Source: UBA11740 sp035635855
Lineage (GTDB): Bacteria > Acidobacteriota > Blastocatellia > Pyrinomonadales > Pyrinomonadaceae
Assembly (NCBI GenBank): GCA_035635855.1
Contig: DASQAF010000003.1
Coordinates: forward strand, 62,001-126,000
Direction: 5' to 3'
DNA length: 64,000 nt
In this document: one piece after another, positions 18,963 through 27,441 of the stretch
Numbering within the stretch: position 1 is the first letter of the stretch
Layout: each line of letters starts with the position of its first letter
Notes under the pieces: generated by a model
The model's input: the letters and a program-made list of their open reading frames with translations, nothing else
What the model was told of the DNA's origin: nothing
Database searches by the model: none
Program-made: the position numbers and the translations under genes

Positions 18963-20210
18963 ATGAACAGCGTGCGCGAGAAGTTATTCAGGAACAGATG
19001 GGCGGGCTATGGCGGTTCTCTGTTAGGCACTGCCGCTGTTACCACTTTCCTGATTCCATTTCGTGGCCACATCAATTCCACGACAGTCGCCCTGGCGTTT
19101 TTGCTGGTGGTCCTCTTCGCCGCGATCCTCTGGGGAAGCAGACCCGCGCTTTTGGCCTCGCTGCTAGGCGTAGTTTGTTTCAACTTCTTCTTTATTCCGC
19201 CGGTCCACACATTCACTATTTCAGATCCACAGAACTGGGTGGCGCTCGCAGTTTTCTTCATTACAGCTCTTACTGTTGGGCAACTCTCTGCGCGGGCGAG
19301 GCGGCGCGCCCGAGAAGCGGAGGCCCAGAGAACCGAAATCAAACGTCTCTACGAGGATCTGCAAGAAGCCTTTGACCGCGCAAGTGAAGCCGAAGCGTTA
19401 AAGCGCAGTGAGCGTCTGAAGTCGGCACTGCTGGACGCTGTCACGCACGATATTCGAACGCCGCTAACTTCAATTAAGGCCTCGGCGACTTTGTTACTGG
19501 AAGATCGTGTGGCAAATGACCAGACGGAGAAATTAAGTTCCGAAGAGCAAAACACAATGTTAAGAGTCATCACGCATGGAGCGGACAGGCTTGACCGATT
19601 TGTCGAAGGCATCGTTGACCTGGCCCGAATCGAAACGGGTGACATGTCGTTGTACCGCAACTGGGGCGCGGTGGACGACATTATTGATGCGGCGTTGGCG
19701 CAAGCCGAGCCTCTTACCCGACAACATCAAATTCGGGTCTCGGTGGAAGACGAACTACCGGTGGTCCGTGTCGATGCACGAGCAGTCGCGGAAGTGATCT
19801 ATACACTGATAGACAACGCCAGCAAATACGCGCCGCCTGACACATTGATCGTCGTTAAGGCGACTCGTGTGGCCGATGACATGATAGAGATAGCAGTGGA
19901 AGATCAAGGGCCAGGTATTCCCGCACCCTTGCGCGAGCGCGTCTTCGAAAAGTTCTATCGCGCCACCAGCAATGGACCAGCGGGCGGTCATACCGGTGGA
20001 ATTGGCATGGGGCTGGCGATTGCCAAAGGAATTGTCGAAGCCCACAGTGGGCACATCTGGATAGAGGATGGAACCGCAAATCGCGGAGCGCGCATCGTCT
20101 TTACAGTCCCGGTTGGGGATGATGAGCCTCGCGGTGCCAATGGAAGCGCGCAACCCGCAGAAATATTTGACCAGAACGAAACCGAAAGACTGACTCCCAA
20201 TGGAGAGTAA
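18963..20210 (+). CDS. kdpD: Short KdpD-type sensor histidine kinase, paralogue 2
   Basis: 415 residues, same architecture as paralogue 1: four transmembrane helices (about 14-110; HINSTTVALAFLLVVLF, CFNFFFIPP), linker, HisKA with His162 in DAVTHDIRTPLTSIK, and HATPase_c with DQGPGIPAP and GIGMGLAI. It lacks the cytosolic KdpD sensor half. The ORF overlaps kdpE paralogue 2 by 11 bp. The KdpE-like operator ends 63 bp before the ATG, so this pair probably autoregulates. Strong identity to paralogue 1 in the membrane part points to tandem duplication. Confidence 0.92.
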   Translation: MNSVREKLFRNRWAGYGGSLLGTAAVTTFLIPFRGHINSTTVALAFLLVVLFAAILWGSRPALLASLLGVVCFNFFFIPPVHTFTISDPQNWVALAVFFITALTVGQLSARARRRAREAEAQRTEIKRLYEDLQEAFDRASEAEALKRSERLKSALLDAVTHDIRTPLTSIKASATLLLEDRVANDQTEKLSSEEQNTMLRVITHGADRLDRFVEGIVDLARIETGDMSLYRNWGAVDDIIDAALAQAEPLTRQHQIRVSVEDELPVVRVDARAVAEVIYTLIDNASKYAPPDTLIVVKATRVADDMIEIAVEDQGPGIPAPLRERVFEKFYRATSNGPAGGHTGGIGMGLAIAKGIVEAHSGHIWIEDGTANRGARIVFTVPVGDDEPRGANGSAQPAEIFDQNETERLTPNGE

Positions 20211-20892
20211 GAAACGCATACTCGTCGTTGACGACGAACAGGAAATTACTTTGGTTCTGCGCAGCGGCCTGGCGAAGCATGGCTATGACGTGAGAGTCGC
20301 CGGCGAGGGCGAAGCCGCTTTGGACCTCTTTCAAGCATGGACGCCGGACCTGGTCGTCACCGATCTTTCCATGCCCAATATGAATGGCCTGAAACTTTGT
20401 CAGCGGCTGCGAGAGATCTCAAGCGTTCCCATAATCGTGCTATCAGTCAAAGGCGACGAAGCTACCAAAGTAGAAGCGCTTGACGCCGGCGCCGACGATT
20501 ATGTGACGAAACCTTTTGGCATGGGCGAGTTGGTCGCCAGAGTCAGAGCGGCTTTGCGCCGTTCGCCTGAAGCCGGCGAAGAGGCGACGTTGATCGAAGA
20601 GGGAGATTTCCGAGTAGATCTTGAGACGCGCAAGGTTCTCGTTGCGGGGAGAGAAATACGGCTTTCGCCAAAAGAGTTCGACCTGCTCGTCTACCTCGTT
20701 CGTCATTCTGGTAAGGTCTTAACTCATCGAACATTGCTCGCAAACATTTGGGGCGGAAACTACACCGACCAAACGGAGTATCTTCGCGTCTTCATCCGAC
20801 ACTTGCGTAAGAAGATTGAACCGGACCCGGCAAAGCCTCGCTACATCTTGACTGATCCCTGGGTCGGCTATCGGTTTGTTTCAGGCGCCTAA
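20200..20892 (+). CDS. kdpE: KdpE-type response regulator, paralogue 2
   Basis: 230 residues; receiver with Asp55 (LVVTDLSMP) and VTKPFG Lys, OmpR-type winged helix (LSPKEFDLLVYLVRHSG, RYILTDPWVGYRF). Overlaps its kinase gene by 11 bp. Being in the unit headed by the KdpE-like operator, it is the better candidate for binding both operator copies. The truncated kdpB begins about 30 bp after its stop. Confidence 0.94.
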   Translation: MESKKRILVVDDEQEITLVLRSGLAKHGYDVRVAGEGEAALDLFQAWTPDLVVTDLSMPNMNGLKLCQRLREISSVPIIVLSVKGDEATKVEALDAGADDYVTKPFGMGELVARVRAALRRSPEAGEEATLIEEGDFRVDLETRKVLVAGREIRLSPKEFDLLVYLVRHSGKVLTHRTLLANIWGGNYTDQTEYLRVFIRHLRKKIEPDPAKPRYILTDPWVGYRFVSGA

Positions 20893-20924
20893 GTCCTCAG
20901 CCTCGAATCCAGCCGGCCAGGCAA

Positions 20925-22349
20925 GGTGCGGAACGACAAAAGACACCCAACGAGATCGCCCTCAACATTCTGCTCGCAGGACTAACGATTATCGTTTTGC
21001 TGGCAGTTGTCACGCTACAGCCGTTCGCCATCTATTCCAGCGCACCGCAAACAATTTTTGTGCTGGTCTCACTGCTGGTCTGCCTGATCCCGACAACCAT
21101 TGGTGGTCTGCTTTCAGCGATCGGCATTGCCGGTATGGATCGGCTGATTCAACACAACGTCCTGGCAATGTCCGGCCGCGCCGTCGAGGCGGCGGGCGAC
21201 GTGAACACTCTGCTGCTGGATAAGACCGGAACCATCACGCTGGGCAACAGACAGGCGACTGAGTTCATTCCACTGACAGGAGTGGACGAGAACGTCCTGG
21301 CTGATGCCGCACAACTTTCCTCGCTCGCGGATGAAACACCGGAAGGCCGTTCGATCGTTGTGCTGGCGAAAGAGAAGTACGGACTGCGAGGGCGCGAGCT
21401 CGGCATTCATGAAGCGGCGTTCATTCCTTTTACCGCACAAACCAGAATGTCAGGCGTGGATATCAATGGGACTGAGATCCGCAAAGGCGCCGTCGATGCG
21501 ATTGCGAAATACACGGCGAACAGTGATCAAAGCCTGTCAGCCCAACTAAGCAGTATCGTTGAAAGAATTTCGACGGCAGGCGGCACACCGCTCGTTGTTG
21601 CCTATGGCAAGCGCGCTCTGGGAGCAATTTACTTGAAAGACATTGTGAAAGGCGGGATGAAGGAGCGATTTGCGCAGCTAAGACAGATGGGAATCAAGAC
21701 CATCATGATCACGGGCGACAATCCGCTTACAGCGGCGACGATTGCTCGTGAAGCCGGAGTGGATGACTTTCTGGCACAAGCAACGCCGGAAGATAAGATG
21801 AAATTGATTAAAGATGAGCAGGCAGGAGGCAAGTTGGTAGCAATGACAGGCGACGGAACTAATGACGCTCCGGCACTGGCTCAGGCTGATGTCGGCGTCG
21901 CCATGAACACCGGGACCCAGGCGGCGAAGGAAGCCGGGAACATGGTTGACCTTGATTCCAATCCGACGAAGTTGATTGAAGTTGTTGAGATTGGCAAACA
22001 ACTCCTGATGACGCGTGGCGCGCTGACAACTTTTTCGATTGCCAATGACGTGGCCAAGTACTTCGCAATCATTCCCGCGATGTTCGCAGCGGCATTCCCG
22101 GTCTTGAATGCATTGAATATCATGGGCCTGCGCACGTCTCACTCGGCGATTCTATCGGCGGTGATCTTCAATGCGCTGATTATCATCGCGTTGATTCCGC
22201 TGGCCCTGAGAGGCGTCAAATACAGACCGATGAGCGCAGCCGCGCTGCTGCGACGCAATCTGTTTATCTACGGCTTCGGCGGTCTGGTCGCGCCGTTTGT
22301 TGGCATCAAGATCATCGATGTGATCATTCACGCGATCGGTTTGGCGTGA
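20925..22349 (+). pseudogene. kdpB: 5'-truncated kdpB (potassium P-type ATPase subunit)
   Basis: Homology to KdpB starts abruptly at GAERQKTPNEIAL (20925) and runs to the normal C-terminus. Roughly 220 N-terminal residues, including the first transmembrane helices and actuator domain of a protein of about 680, are missing, and there is no start codon at the homology edge (nearest in-frame TTG is 20997). The rest is intact: CLIPTT in M4, phosphorylated Asp in DKTGTIT, TGDNPLTA, TGDGTNDAPALAQAD. No kdpA or kdpF precedes it. The sequence just upstream (20893-20921) is unrelated to KdpB. A pump cannot form without KdpA, so this is a deletion remnant, or an assembly join. Confidence 0.85.
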
Positions 22350-22366
22350 GTGTCAGAGGATGACTT

Positions 22367-22945
22367 ATGAAGAATCTACTAACAGCAATCTTAATGACGA
22401 TCGTAACCACGGTGCTCTTCGGTTTGATTTACCCACTTGCGGTTACGGGGATTGCGCAGCTCGTCTTCCCCGACAAAGCCAACGGCCAACTGATCAAGCG
22501 TCCCGACGGAACAATCATCGGTTCAGAGATCATTGGCCAATCGTTCTCCGGCCCTGGTTACTTTCATTCACGACCGAGCGCGGCTGGCACTGGTTATGAC
22601 GCCGGCACATCTTCGGGATCAAACCTGGGTCCCACCAATCAGAAGTTGATCGACCGCGTTAAAGCGGACGTGGCGAAGTTGCAAGCCGAAAACCCGGGCC
22701 AGCCCGTTCCTATCGATCTCGTCACGACTTCTGCATCCGGACTCGATCCACACATTTCGCCGGCAGGGGCTGACTTTCAGGTACCGCGCGTGGCGCGTGA
22801 GCGTGGCATGAGTGAAAATGAAGTCACTCTGTTAGTTGCAAAACACACTGAAGGAAGGACGCTCGGGATATTGGGTGAACCGCGCGTAAATGTTCTCTTG
22901 CTGAATCTGGAACTTGACGAGCGCAAACCAATGACTAAGAAATAA
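22367..22945 (+). CDS. kdpC: Kdp ATPase chaperone subunit KdpC
   Basis: 192 residues: one N-terminal membrane helix (about 5-28) followed by a periplasmic domain with the KdpC motifs GQSFSGPGYFHSRPSAAG, SGSNLGPTN and DPHISPAGADFQVPRVA. KdpC increases ATP binding by KdpB and stabilises the KdpFABC complex. It is intact although its partners KdpA and the KdpB N-terminus are missing, which suggests the deletion is recent or the protein is otherwise kept. Follows kdpB by 17 bp. Confidence 0.95.
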   Translation: MKNLLTAILMTIVTTVLFGLIYPLAVTGIAQLVFPDKANGQLIKRPDGTIIGSEIIGQSFSGPGYFHSRPSAAGTGYDAGTSSGSNLGPTNQKLIDRVKADVAKLQAENPGQPVPIDLVTTSASGLDPHISPAGADFQVPRVARERGMSENEVTLLVAKHTEGRTLGILGEPRVNVLLLNLELDERKPMTKK

Positions 22946-22960
22946 TCCTTCTTAAGAACT

Positions 22961-24145
22961 ATGCAAGAAGTTGTTCGCAGACGATCCCCTGAGTCCCTGC
23001 TGGCTAAGCTCCAGGAGGAGGGCAAAGCGCGGCTGCATGTTTATATTGGAGCCGCCGCCGGCGTCGGGAAGACTTATCGCATGCTGGAACAGGCCCATGA
23101 GCTCAACCGGGAGGGCGTTGACGTTGTGCTGGCCTTAATCGAGGCTCATGGCCGCATCGACACCGAAATCCTGATCGACGTCCTCGAGCGTGTGCCTTTG
23201 AAGCGAATCGAGTATCGCGGCGCGACTTTCGAAGAACTTGACGTGGAGGCGGTGATTGCGCGCCGTCCCGCGGTGGCAATTGTGGACGAGTTGGCCCACA
23301 CCAATGTGCCCGGCTCGAAACACCAAAAGCGCTACGAAGATGTGCTTGAAATCGTGGATGCAGGCATCTCTGTTATTACCGCCGTCAACATTCAGCATAT
23401 CGAGTCTCTCAACGACGCAGTCGCGCGTATTACCGGCGTCAAAGTAAGAGAGACCATACCCGATACCTTTCTTAAGCGCGCGGACGAAGTTATTGACATC
23501 GATGTTTCGGTCGAGACGCTGCGGACTCGCCTGCGTCAGGGCAAGATCTACGGAGTTGAAAAAATCCAGCAGGCGCTGAACAACTTTTTCCGCAAGGGCA
23601 ATCTCACAGCTCTACGCGAACTGGCACTCAGACAAGTCGCCGACGATCAGGCAGCAAAGGCGCACAACTATCGCGAACAGGAAGGATTAGAACAGGCGGC
23701 GATACCGGAAAAGGTAATGGTAGCGATGGCTTCGCGCGGCAGCGCGAAGCGCATCTTGCGAGCCGGCTCGCGCATTGCCGGTCGTCTGGCTTCAGACTGG
23801 TTTGCGGTGTACGTCGAAACCCCAAGCGAAGAACCGGGCCGAATCGATCCTCACGATCACGCCGTGCTTCAAGAAAATATTCGATTTGGTCGGGAGCTGG
23901 GAGCCAAGGTCGTGAAGCTGAAGGGCCGACGTGTTGCAGACGCGCTGATCGAGTTCGCGCGGCACGAGGGAATCACCCACGTTGTCTTCGGACAATCGGC
24001 ACGGTCCCGATGGGATGTACTGCTCCACGGTTCCGTAATTAACCGATTTCTCCGCGATGTGCGGGACGCCAGCGTCCACGTGGTGCCTTTGGAACCAAAG
24101 ACGTCAAACGGAAGATCGAAGAACGGTTCGGAACGGAAAGCTTAG
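22961..24145 (+). CDS. kdpD: KdpD cytosolic sensor half (KdpD domain plus USP), stand-alone
   Basis: 394 residues. The KdpD N-terminal domain (about 22-232) has Walker A GAAAGVGKT at 30-38 and DELAHTNVPGSKHQKRYEDV; a universal-stress-protein-like domain follows (about 245-375) with GQSARSR and a HxSVINRFLRD end. It stops where full-length KdpD would enter the membrane helices; those and the kinase core are on the separate kinases at 16800 and 18963. In other bacteria this half binds ATP and, through the USP domain, c-di-AMP. It probably modulates those kinases in trans. 15 bp after kdpC. Confidence 0.92.
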   Translation: MQEVVRRRSPESLLAKLQEEGKARLHVYIGAAAGVGKTYRMLEQAHELNREGVDVVLALIEAHGRIDTEILIDVLERVPLKRIEYRGATFEELDVEAVIARRPAVAIVDELAHTNVPGSKHQKRYEDVLEIVDAGISVITAVNIQHIESLNDAVARITGVKVRETIPDTFLKRADEVIDIDVSVETLRTRLRQGKIYGVEKIQQALNNFFRKGNLTALRELALRQVADDQAAKAHNYREQEGLEQAAIPEKVMVAMASRGSAKRILRAGSRIAGRLASDWFAVYVETPSEEPGRIDPHDHAVLQENIRFGRELGAKVVKLKGRRVADALIEFARHEGITHVVFGQSARSRWDVLLHGSVINRFLRDVRDASVHVVPLEPKTSNGRSKNGSERKA

Positions 24146-24147
24146 TG

Positions 24148-24503
24148 GCACAGACTTTAGTCTGTGTCAGATCGGAATCACACACTGAAGGAACCTCTGA
24201 ACAAGTTAGTGAAGAGTGTTGAATTTAGCCCGCGAAGCGCGGCGATAGCATAAAGCCTGGGGTGAAGCGGAGCGGAACCCCAGGATCGCTTAGAAGTACA
24301 AACGACCAGCCCGCGAAGTGGGCGACAGCCATTGAGCATGAGTAATTGCAGTGTTTGGGCTATCGCACGCTTCGCGCGCTCGGCTTTCTCACTGGTCGGG
24401 GTTTCGCTTCGCTTCACCCCAGGCTTTATGCTTCCACCCGCTACGCGGGTTTTGAAAGCGTAGGCCCGCAGAATTTGTTCAGACCTTCCTTAAGTCTGTG
24501 CCA
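24148..24503. repeat. Nested palindromic element of about 355 bp
   Basis: Three concentric pairs of arms: ggcacagacttta (24149-24161) with 24490-24502; aaggaacctctgaacaa (24188-24204) with 24475-24491 (15 of 17); and a 34-bp pair 24248-24281 with 24398-24431 (32 of 34; gcataaagcctggggtgaag...). No coding capacity or transposase. A relative sharing the ccctgggt/ggaacccc theme lies at 48305-48545. This accounts for most of the gap 24146-24539. Confidence 0.85.
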
Positions 24504-24539
24504 TCAGGACCAGCCAAACTCCACCTCACCCGATACATC

Positions 24540-24598
24540 TTTACGAATTCCTTATAAACCTCTTACTCCATCCTTACGAGTTCCCTCCTAAGCTCATC
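24540..24598 (+). promoter_or_regulatory. KdpE-like operator/promoter, copy B, before kimA unit
   Basis: 54 of 59 bases match copy A at 18841-18899; weaker similarity continues for about 40 bp into both leaders. Half-sites TTTACG (24540-24545) and CTTATA (24551-24556) keep the 5-bp spacing. It precedes the unit made of the 123-residue protein and kimA, placing KimA under the same control as the Kdp sensors. Confidence 0.8.
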
Positions 24599-24650
24599 CT
24601 GGCCGCCATGATTGGCCCGGGAAATCGTGCGTAATCAAAGTGAAAATCTG

Positions 24651-25022
24651 ATGCCTGAGAGCTCTCCGGCGGACACGCGTCCGATCGAGTTGGTGACAGA
24701 GAACGGATTCTCGATTGTGCGCCTGTGGGAAATAAATAGAGAGGCGCTGACCTCGGCCGGAAGGTACACCTTCATGGTTCACAATCCGCAGAGCCTGGAG
24801 CGCGAGATCACTGTTGAGATTGCCGACAAGCTCGCCCTGGAGATCGAGCTAAAGACCACGGGACGCGTCCTGCCAGGAAGCACCTACTGGATCTGCTGCG
24901 CTGAGCGACACCTGGCGACTTACCTTTGGGAAAGCAACGACTATCCGCCTGGCGACAGGCTTTGCGTCGACCGATTAGATCCCGACGACGTGATGTCGGC
25001 TATCCGCTGGGGGAAGAGTTGA
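24651..25022 (+). CDS. Unknown small protein preceding kimA
   Basis: 123 residues from ATG 24651 (an in-frame TTG at 24612 would add 13). No signal peptide or membrane helix. Beta-rich middle (YTFMVHNPQSLEREITVEI) with two adjacent cysteines (YWICCAERHLATYLWE) and an acidic end (DRLDPDDVMSAIRWG). No family recognised. It stands between the KdpE-like operator and the KimA gene, so a role in potassium transport or its sensing is a fair guess from context only. Confidence 0.65.
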   Translation: MPESSPADTRPIELVTENGFSIVRLWEINREALTSAGRYTFMVHNPQSLEREITVEIADKLALEIELKTTGRVLPGSTYWICCAERHLATYLWESNDYPPGDRLCVDRLDPDDVMSAIRWGKS

Positions 25023-25058
25023 AGAATTGAAAAGAATTGTAAGAACGATCGAAGAAGA

Positions 25059-25111
25059 GTGGCGCGGGCGTCCTGCCCGTGAATCGCGCGCAAGATGCGC
25101 GTGCCACTACC
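25059..25111. repeat. Short palindromic repeat that encodes QDARAT
   Basis: agtggcgcgggcgtcctgcc... and ...gatgcgcgtgccact form an inverted repeat directly before kimA. Read in the kimA frame it gives NRAQDARAT, which explains the spurious N-terminal extension of the ORF. Confidence 0.75.
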
Positions 25112-25135
25112 AATTTTTCCTGGGAGGGAAGCAGA

Positions 25136-27181
25136 TTGGCCACAACGCTTAAGCGCCTGCTCGTAGGCCGAGCCAAGAGGACCGAACAAGCTATCCACGA
25201 GCGGTTAACAAAGAAGACCGGGTTGGCAGTCTTCGCCTCCGACGCGCTCTCTTCGACGGCTTACGCTTCTGAAGAAATCCTACTGGTGCTCGCGGTCGCG
25301 TACGCCGCCGGCCAGACGAATGCCTTCAATTATGTGGTGCCGATCACTCTGGTCATCGCGGTCGTGCTGACGATCGTAGCGATCAGCTACCGGCAGACTA
25401 TCCATGCATACCCTTCGGGCGGCGGCGCCTATATTGTGGCGAAGGAAAACCTGGGAACAACGGCAGGTCTGGTAGCCGCAGCGGCGCTTCTGGTTGACTA
25501 TATCCTCACGGTTTCTGTTTCGATCTCGGCGGGCGTAGCCGCGATTACTTCGGCAGCACAGGGAACCAGTCTGGCGTGGCTTGACCAGCACAAGGTTCTT
25601 TTGTGTCTCGTTCTTATAGCCTTCATTGCCGTCGCCAACCTCCGCGGAGTGCGCGAGTCGGGCACCCTCTTTGCGGCACCAACCTACGCCTTCGTCGTCA
25701 GCTTTCTGTTCATGATCGGTTACGGCATCCTTCATTACCTTCTCTATCCCCACAGCGTCCCGCCGGCCGCCGCCGCAGAGAGCGTAAAAATGGCGGAGGG
25801 TTATCAACTGCAACCGCTAACTCTGTTTCTCCTGCTCGGCGCGTTTTCGAATGGGTGCGTGGCCCTCACCGGCATTGAGGCGATCTCGAACGGCATTCCT
25901 GCGTTCAAGCAACCGGAATCGCGCAACGCCGCGACGACGCTGACCTGGATGGCTGTGTTGTTGACGACGATGTTTATCGGGACGAGCCTGATGGCCTATT
26001 TCTATCACGTCCACCCGCACGAGAATGAAACGGTCATTTCACAGTTCGCGCGCATCATCTTCACCGGGCCAATGGGTTGGTTTTATTACGTGATCCAGGG
26101 TACGACAGCTTTGATTTTGATCCTGGCCGCGAATACTTCGTTCGCCGACTTTCCGCGCCTTTCTAGCCTGCTGGCGCGCGACCGGTTCATGCCGAGGCAG
26201 TTTGCCACGCGCGGCGATAAACTGGTTTTTTCCAATGGCATCATTATCCTGGCCGTTTTCTCCGGCATACTTGTGACCGCATTCGGCGGTGACACCAGCC
26301 GGTTGATACCGCTTTATGCCGTCGGCGTGTTCCTCTCGTTCACGCTTTCGCAGGCCGGCATGGTGCGCCACTGGCTCAAAGCGGGCCGGGCCTTACGTTC
26401 CGCGCGTGAAACTTCGCGGGAAGGTGTAGGGGCAGGTTCCGGCGCAAGCCAGCACAGCGACATCGCTCTGCGAGAGAACAACCGCATCTCAAATCAAACC
26501 GATCGGGCAAACGAACTAAAGCAGGCCGCGCACTGGAAAAAATCAATCGTCGTCAACGCCCTCGGCGCCATCGCTACTTTCATCGTCCTGTTCGTTTTAG
26601 TCATAACGAAATTCCGCCATGGCGCCTGGATCGTGGTCGTGCTCATCCCGTTTCTGGTGGCGTTGTTCCGCGCGGTACACCGTCACTATGTGGATGTGGC
26701 AAACCAACTGACGACTCAGGGACTTGAAAGATTGCGGCCGATCAGACATGAGGTAATTGTGCCGATTTCCGGTATTCATCGGGGCGTCCTGAAAGCGCTT
26801 GAATACGCCAAGGCAATCGCGCCCGAGCACGTTACTGCCGTTTACATCAACCTCGATTACGAAGCGACGCAGAAACTGCGCGCGAAGTGGAGCGAATGGG
26901 GCGAAGGAGTAGAATTAGTAGTAATCGCATCGCCATACCGCTCTCTTGTAGGTCCACTGATCCGCTACGTCGATCGGAGAATGACGCTGCACCCAGACCA
27001 GATGGTCACGGTGGTGTTGCCAGAGTTCATACCCGCGCGGTGGTGGCAGCATCTGTTGCACAACCAGAGCTCTCTTATGCTGAAAGGCGCACTGCTCTTT
27101 AAACCGAACGTCATCGTCACCAGCGTGCCCTACCACCTGAAGAGCAGAAAGAGGAACGGCGAAGCCGAGAATCAGGGCTAG
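25136..27181 (+). CDS. kimA: KimA-family potassium transporter (APC superfamily)
   Basis: 681 residues from TTG 25136, preceded by gggagg 8 nt upstream. A GTG at 25079 is in frame, but those 19 residues come from an intergenic repeat. Hallmarks of KimA: SDALSSTAYASEE, SYRQTIHAYPSGGGAYIVAKENLG, LLVDYILTVSVSISAG; about 12 membrane helices to about 530, then a C-terminal cytosolic USP-like domain (RHEVIVPISGIHRG...). A polar 60-residue loop near 420-480 looks like an insertion. KimA is a high-affinity proton-coupled potassium importer, inhibited by c-di-AMP in Bacillus. Likely the working potassium uptake system, since kdpA is missing. Confidence 0.9.
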   Translation: MATTLKRLLVGRAKRTEQAIHERLTKKTGLAVFASDALSSTAYASEEILLVLAVAYAAGQTNAFNYVVPITLVIAVVLTIVAISYRQTIHAYPSGGGAYIVAKENLGTTAGLVAAAALLVDYILTVSVSISAGVAAITSAAQGTSLAWLDQHKVLLCLVLIAFIAVANLRGVRESGTLFAAPTYAFVVSFLFMIGYGILHYLLYPHSVPPAAAAESVKMAEGYQLQPLTLFLLLGAFSNGCVALTGIEAISNGIPAFKQPESRNAATTLTWMAVLLTTMFIGTSLMAYFYHVHPHENETVISQFARIIFTGPMGWFYYVIQGTTALILILAANTSFADFPRLSSLLARDRFMPRQFATRGDKLVFSNGIIILAVFSGILVTAFGGDTSRLIPLYAVGVFLSFTLSQAGMVRHWLKAGRALRSARETSREGVGAGSGASQHSDIALRENNRISNQTDRANELKQAAHWKKSIVVNALGAIATFIVLFVLVITKFRHGAWIVVVLIPFLVALFRAVHRHYVDVANQLTTQGLERLRPIRHEVIVPISGIHRGVLKALEYAKAIAPEHVTAVYINLDYEATQKLRAKWSEWGEGVELVVIASPYRSLVGPLIRYVDRRMTLHPDQMVTVVLPEFIPARWWQHLLHNQSSLMLKGALLFKPNVIVTSVPYHLKSRKRNGEAENQG

Positions 27182-27204
27182 TGTCGTGTCTCTCAATAGC
27201 CTCC

Positions 27205-27310
27205 ATAGTCGGTCGTGCCGTTTCGTGTAATTTCGTGGATCGTCCTGGTGGAGAGAATAGGATCCACCAAATCACACGAAAGAAACATCCAACTTAAGAG
27301 GCTCTTTCCA
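27205..27310. repeat. Palindromic spacer, ttcgtgtgatttcgtgg family
   Basis: tttcgtgtaatttcgtggatcg near 27222 is inversely related to gatccaccaaatcacacgaaag near 27270. The same family occurs at 51899-51984. Confidence 0.7.
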
Positions 27311-27441
27311 ACCCACGAAACCCTGGAGTCTCTTCGCGTCTTGAGAAACTCCGAGAAGATTGAAGCATCACGCTTTTCGGCGCGCTCATCGACCTGAACT
27401 TGTCGGAGATTTCTGCCTGGCCGCGCATCGAAAGCAACAGT

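Noticed and set aside
20997..22349. Treating the 450-codon frame as a normal short P-type ATPase
   Set aside because: KdpB homology extends upstream of the TTG without a start codon, and required membrane helices and the actuator domain are missing.
24146..24503. CRISPR-like or tRNA-like structure in the kdpD-kimA gap
   Set aside because: Repeats are inverted and nested, not direct and evenly spaced, and no tRNA cloverleaf pattern is present.
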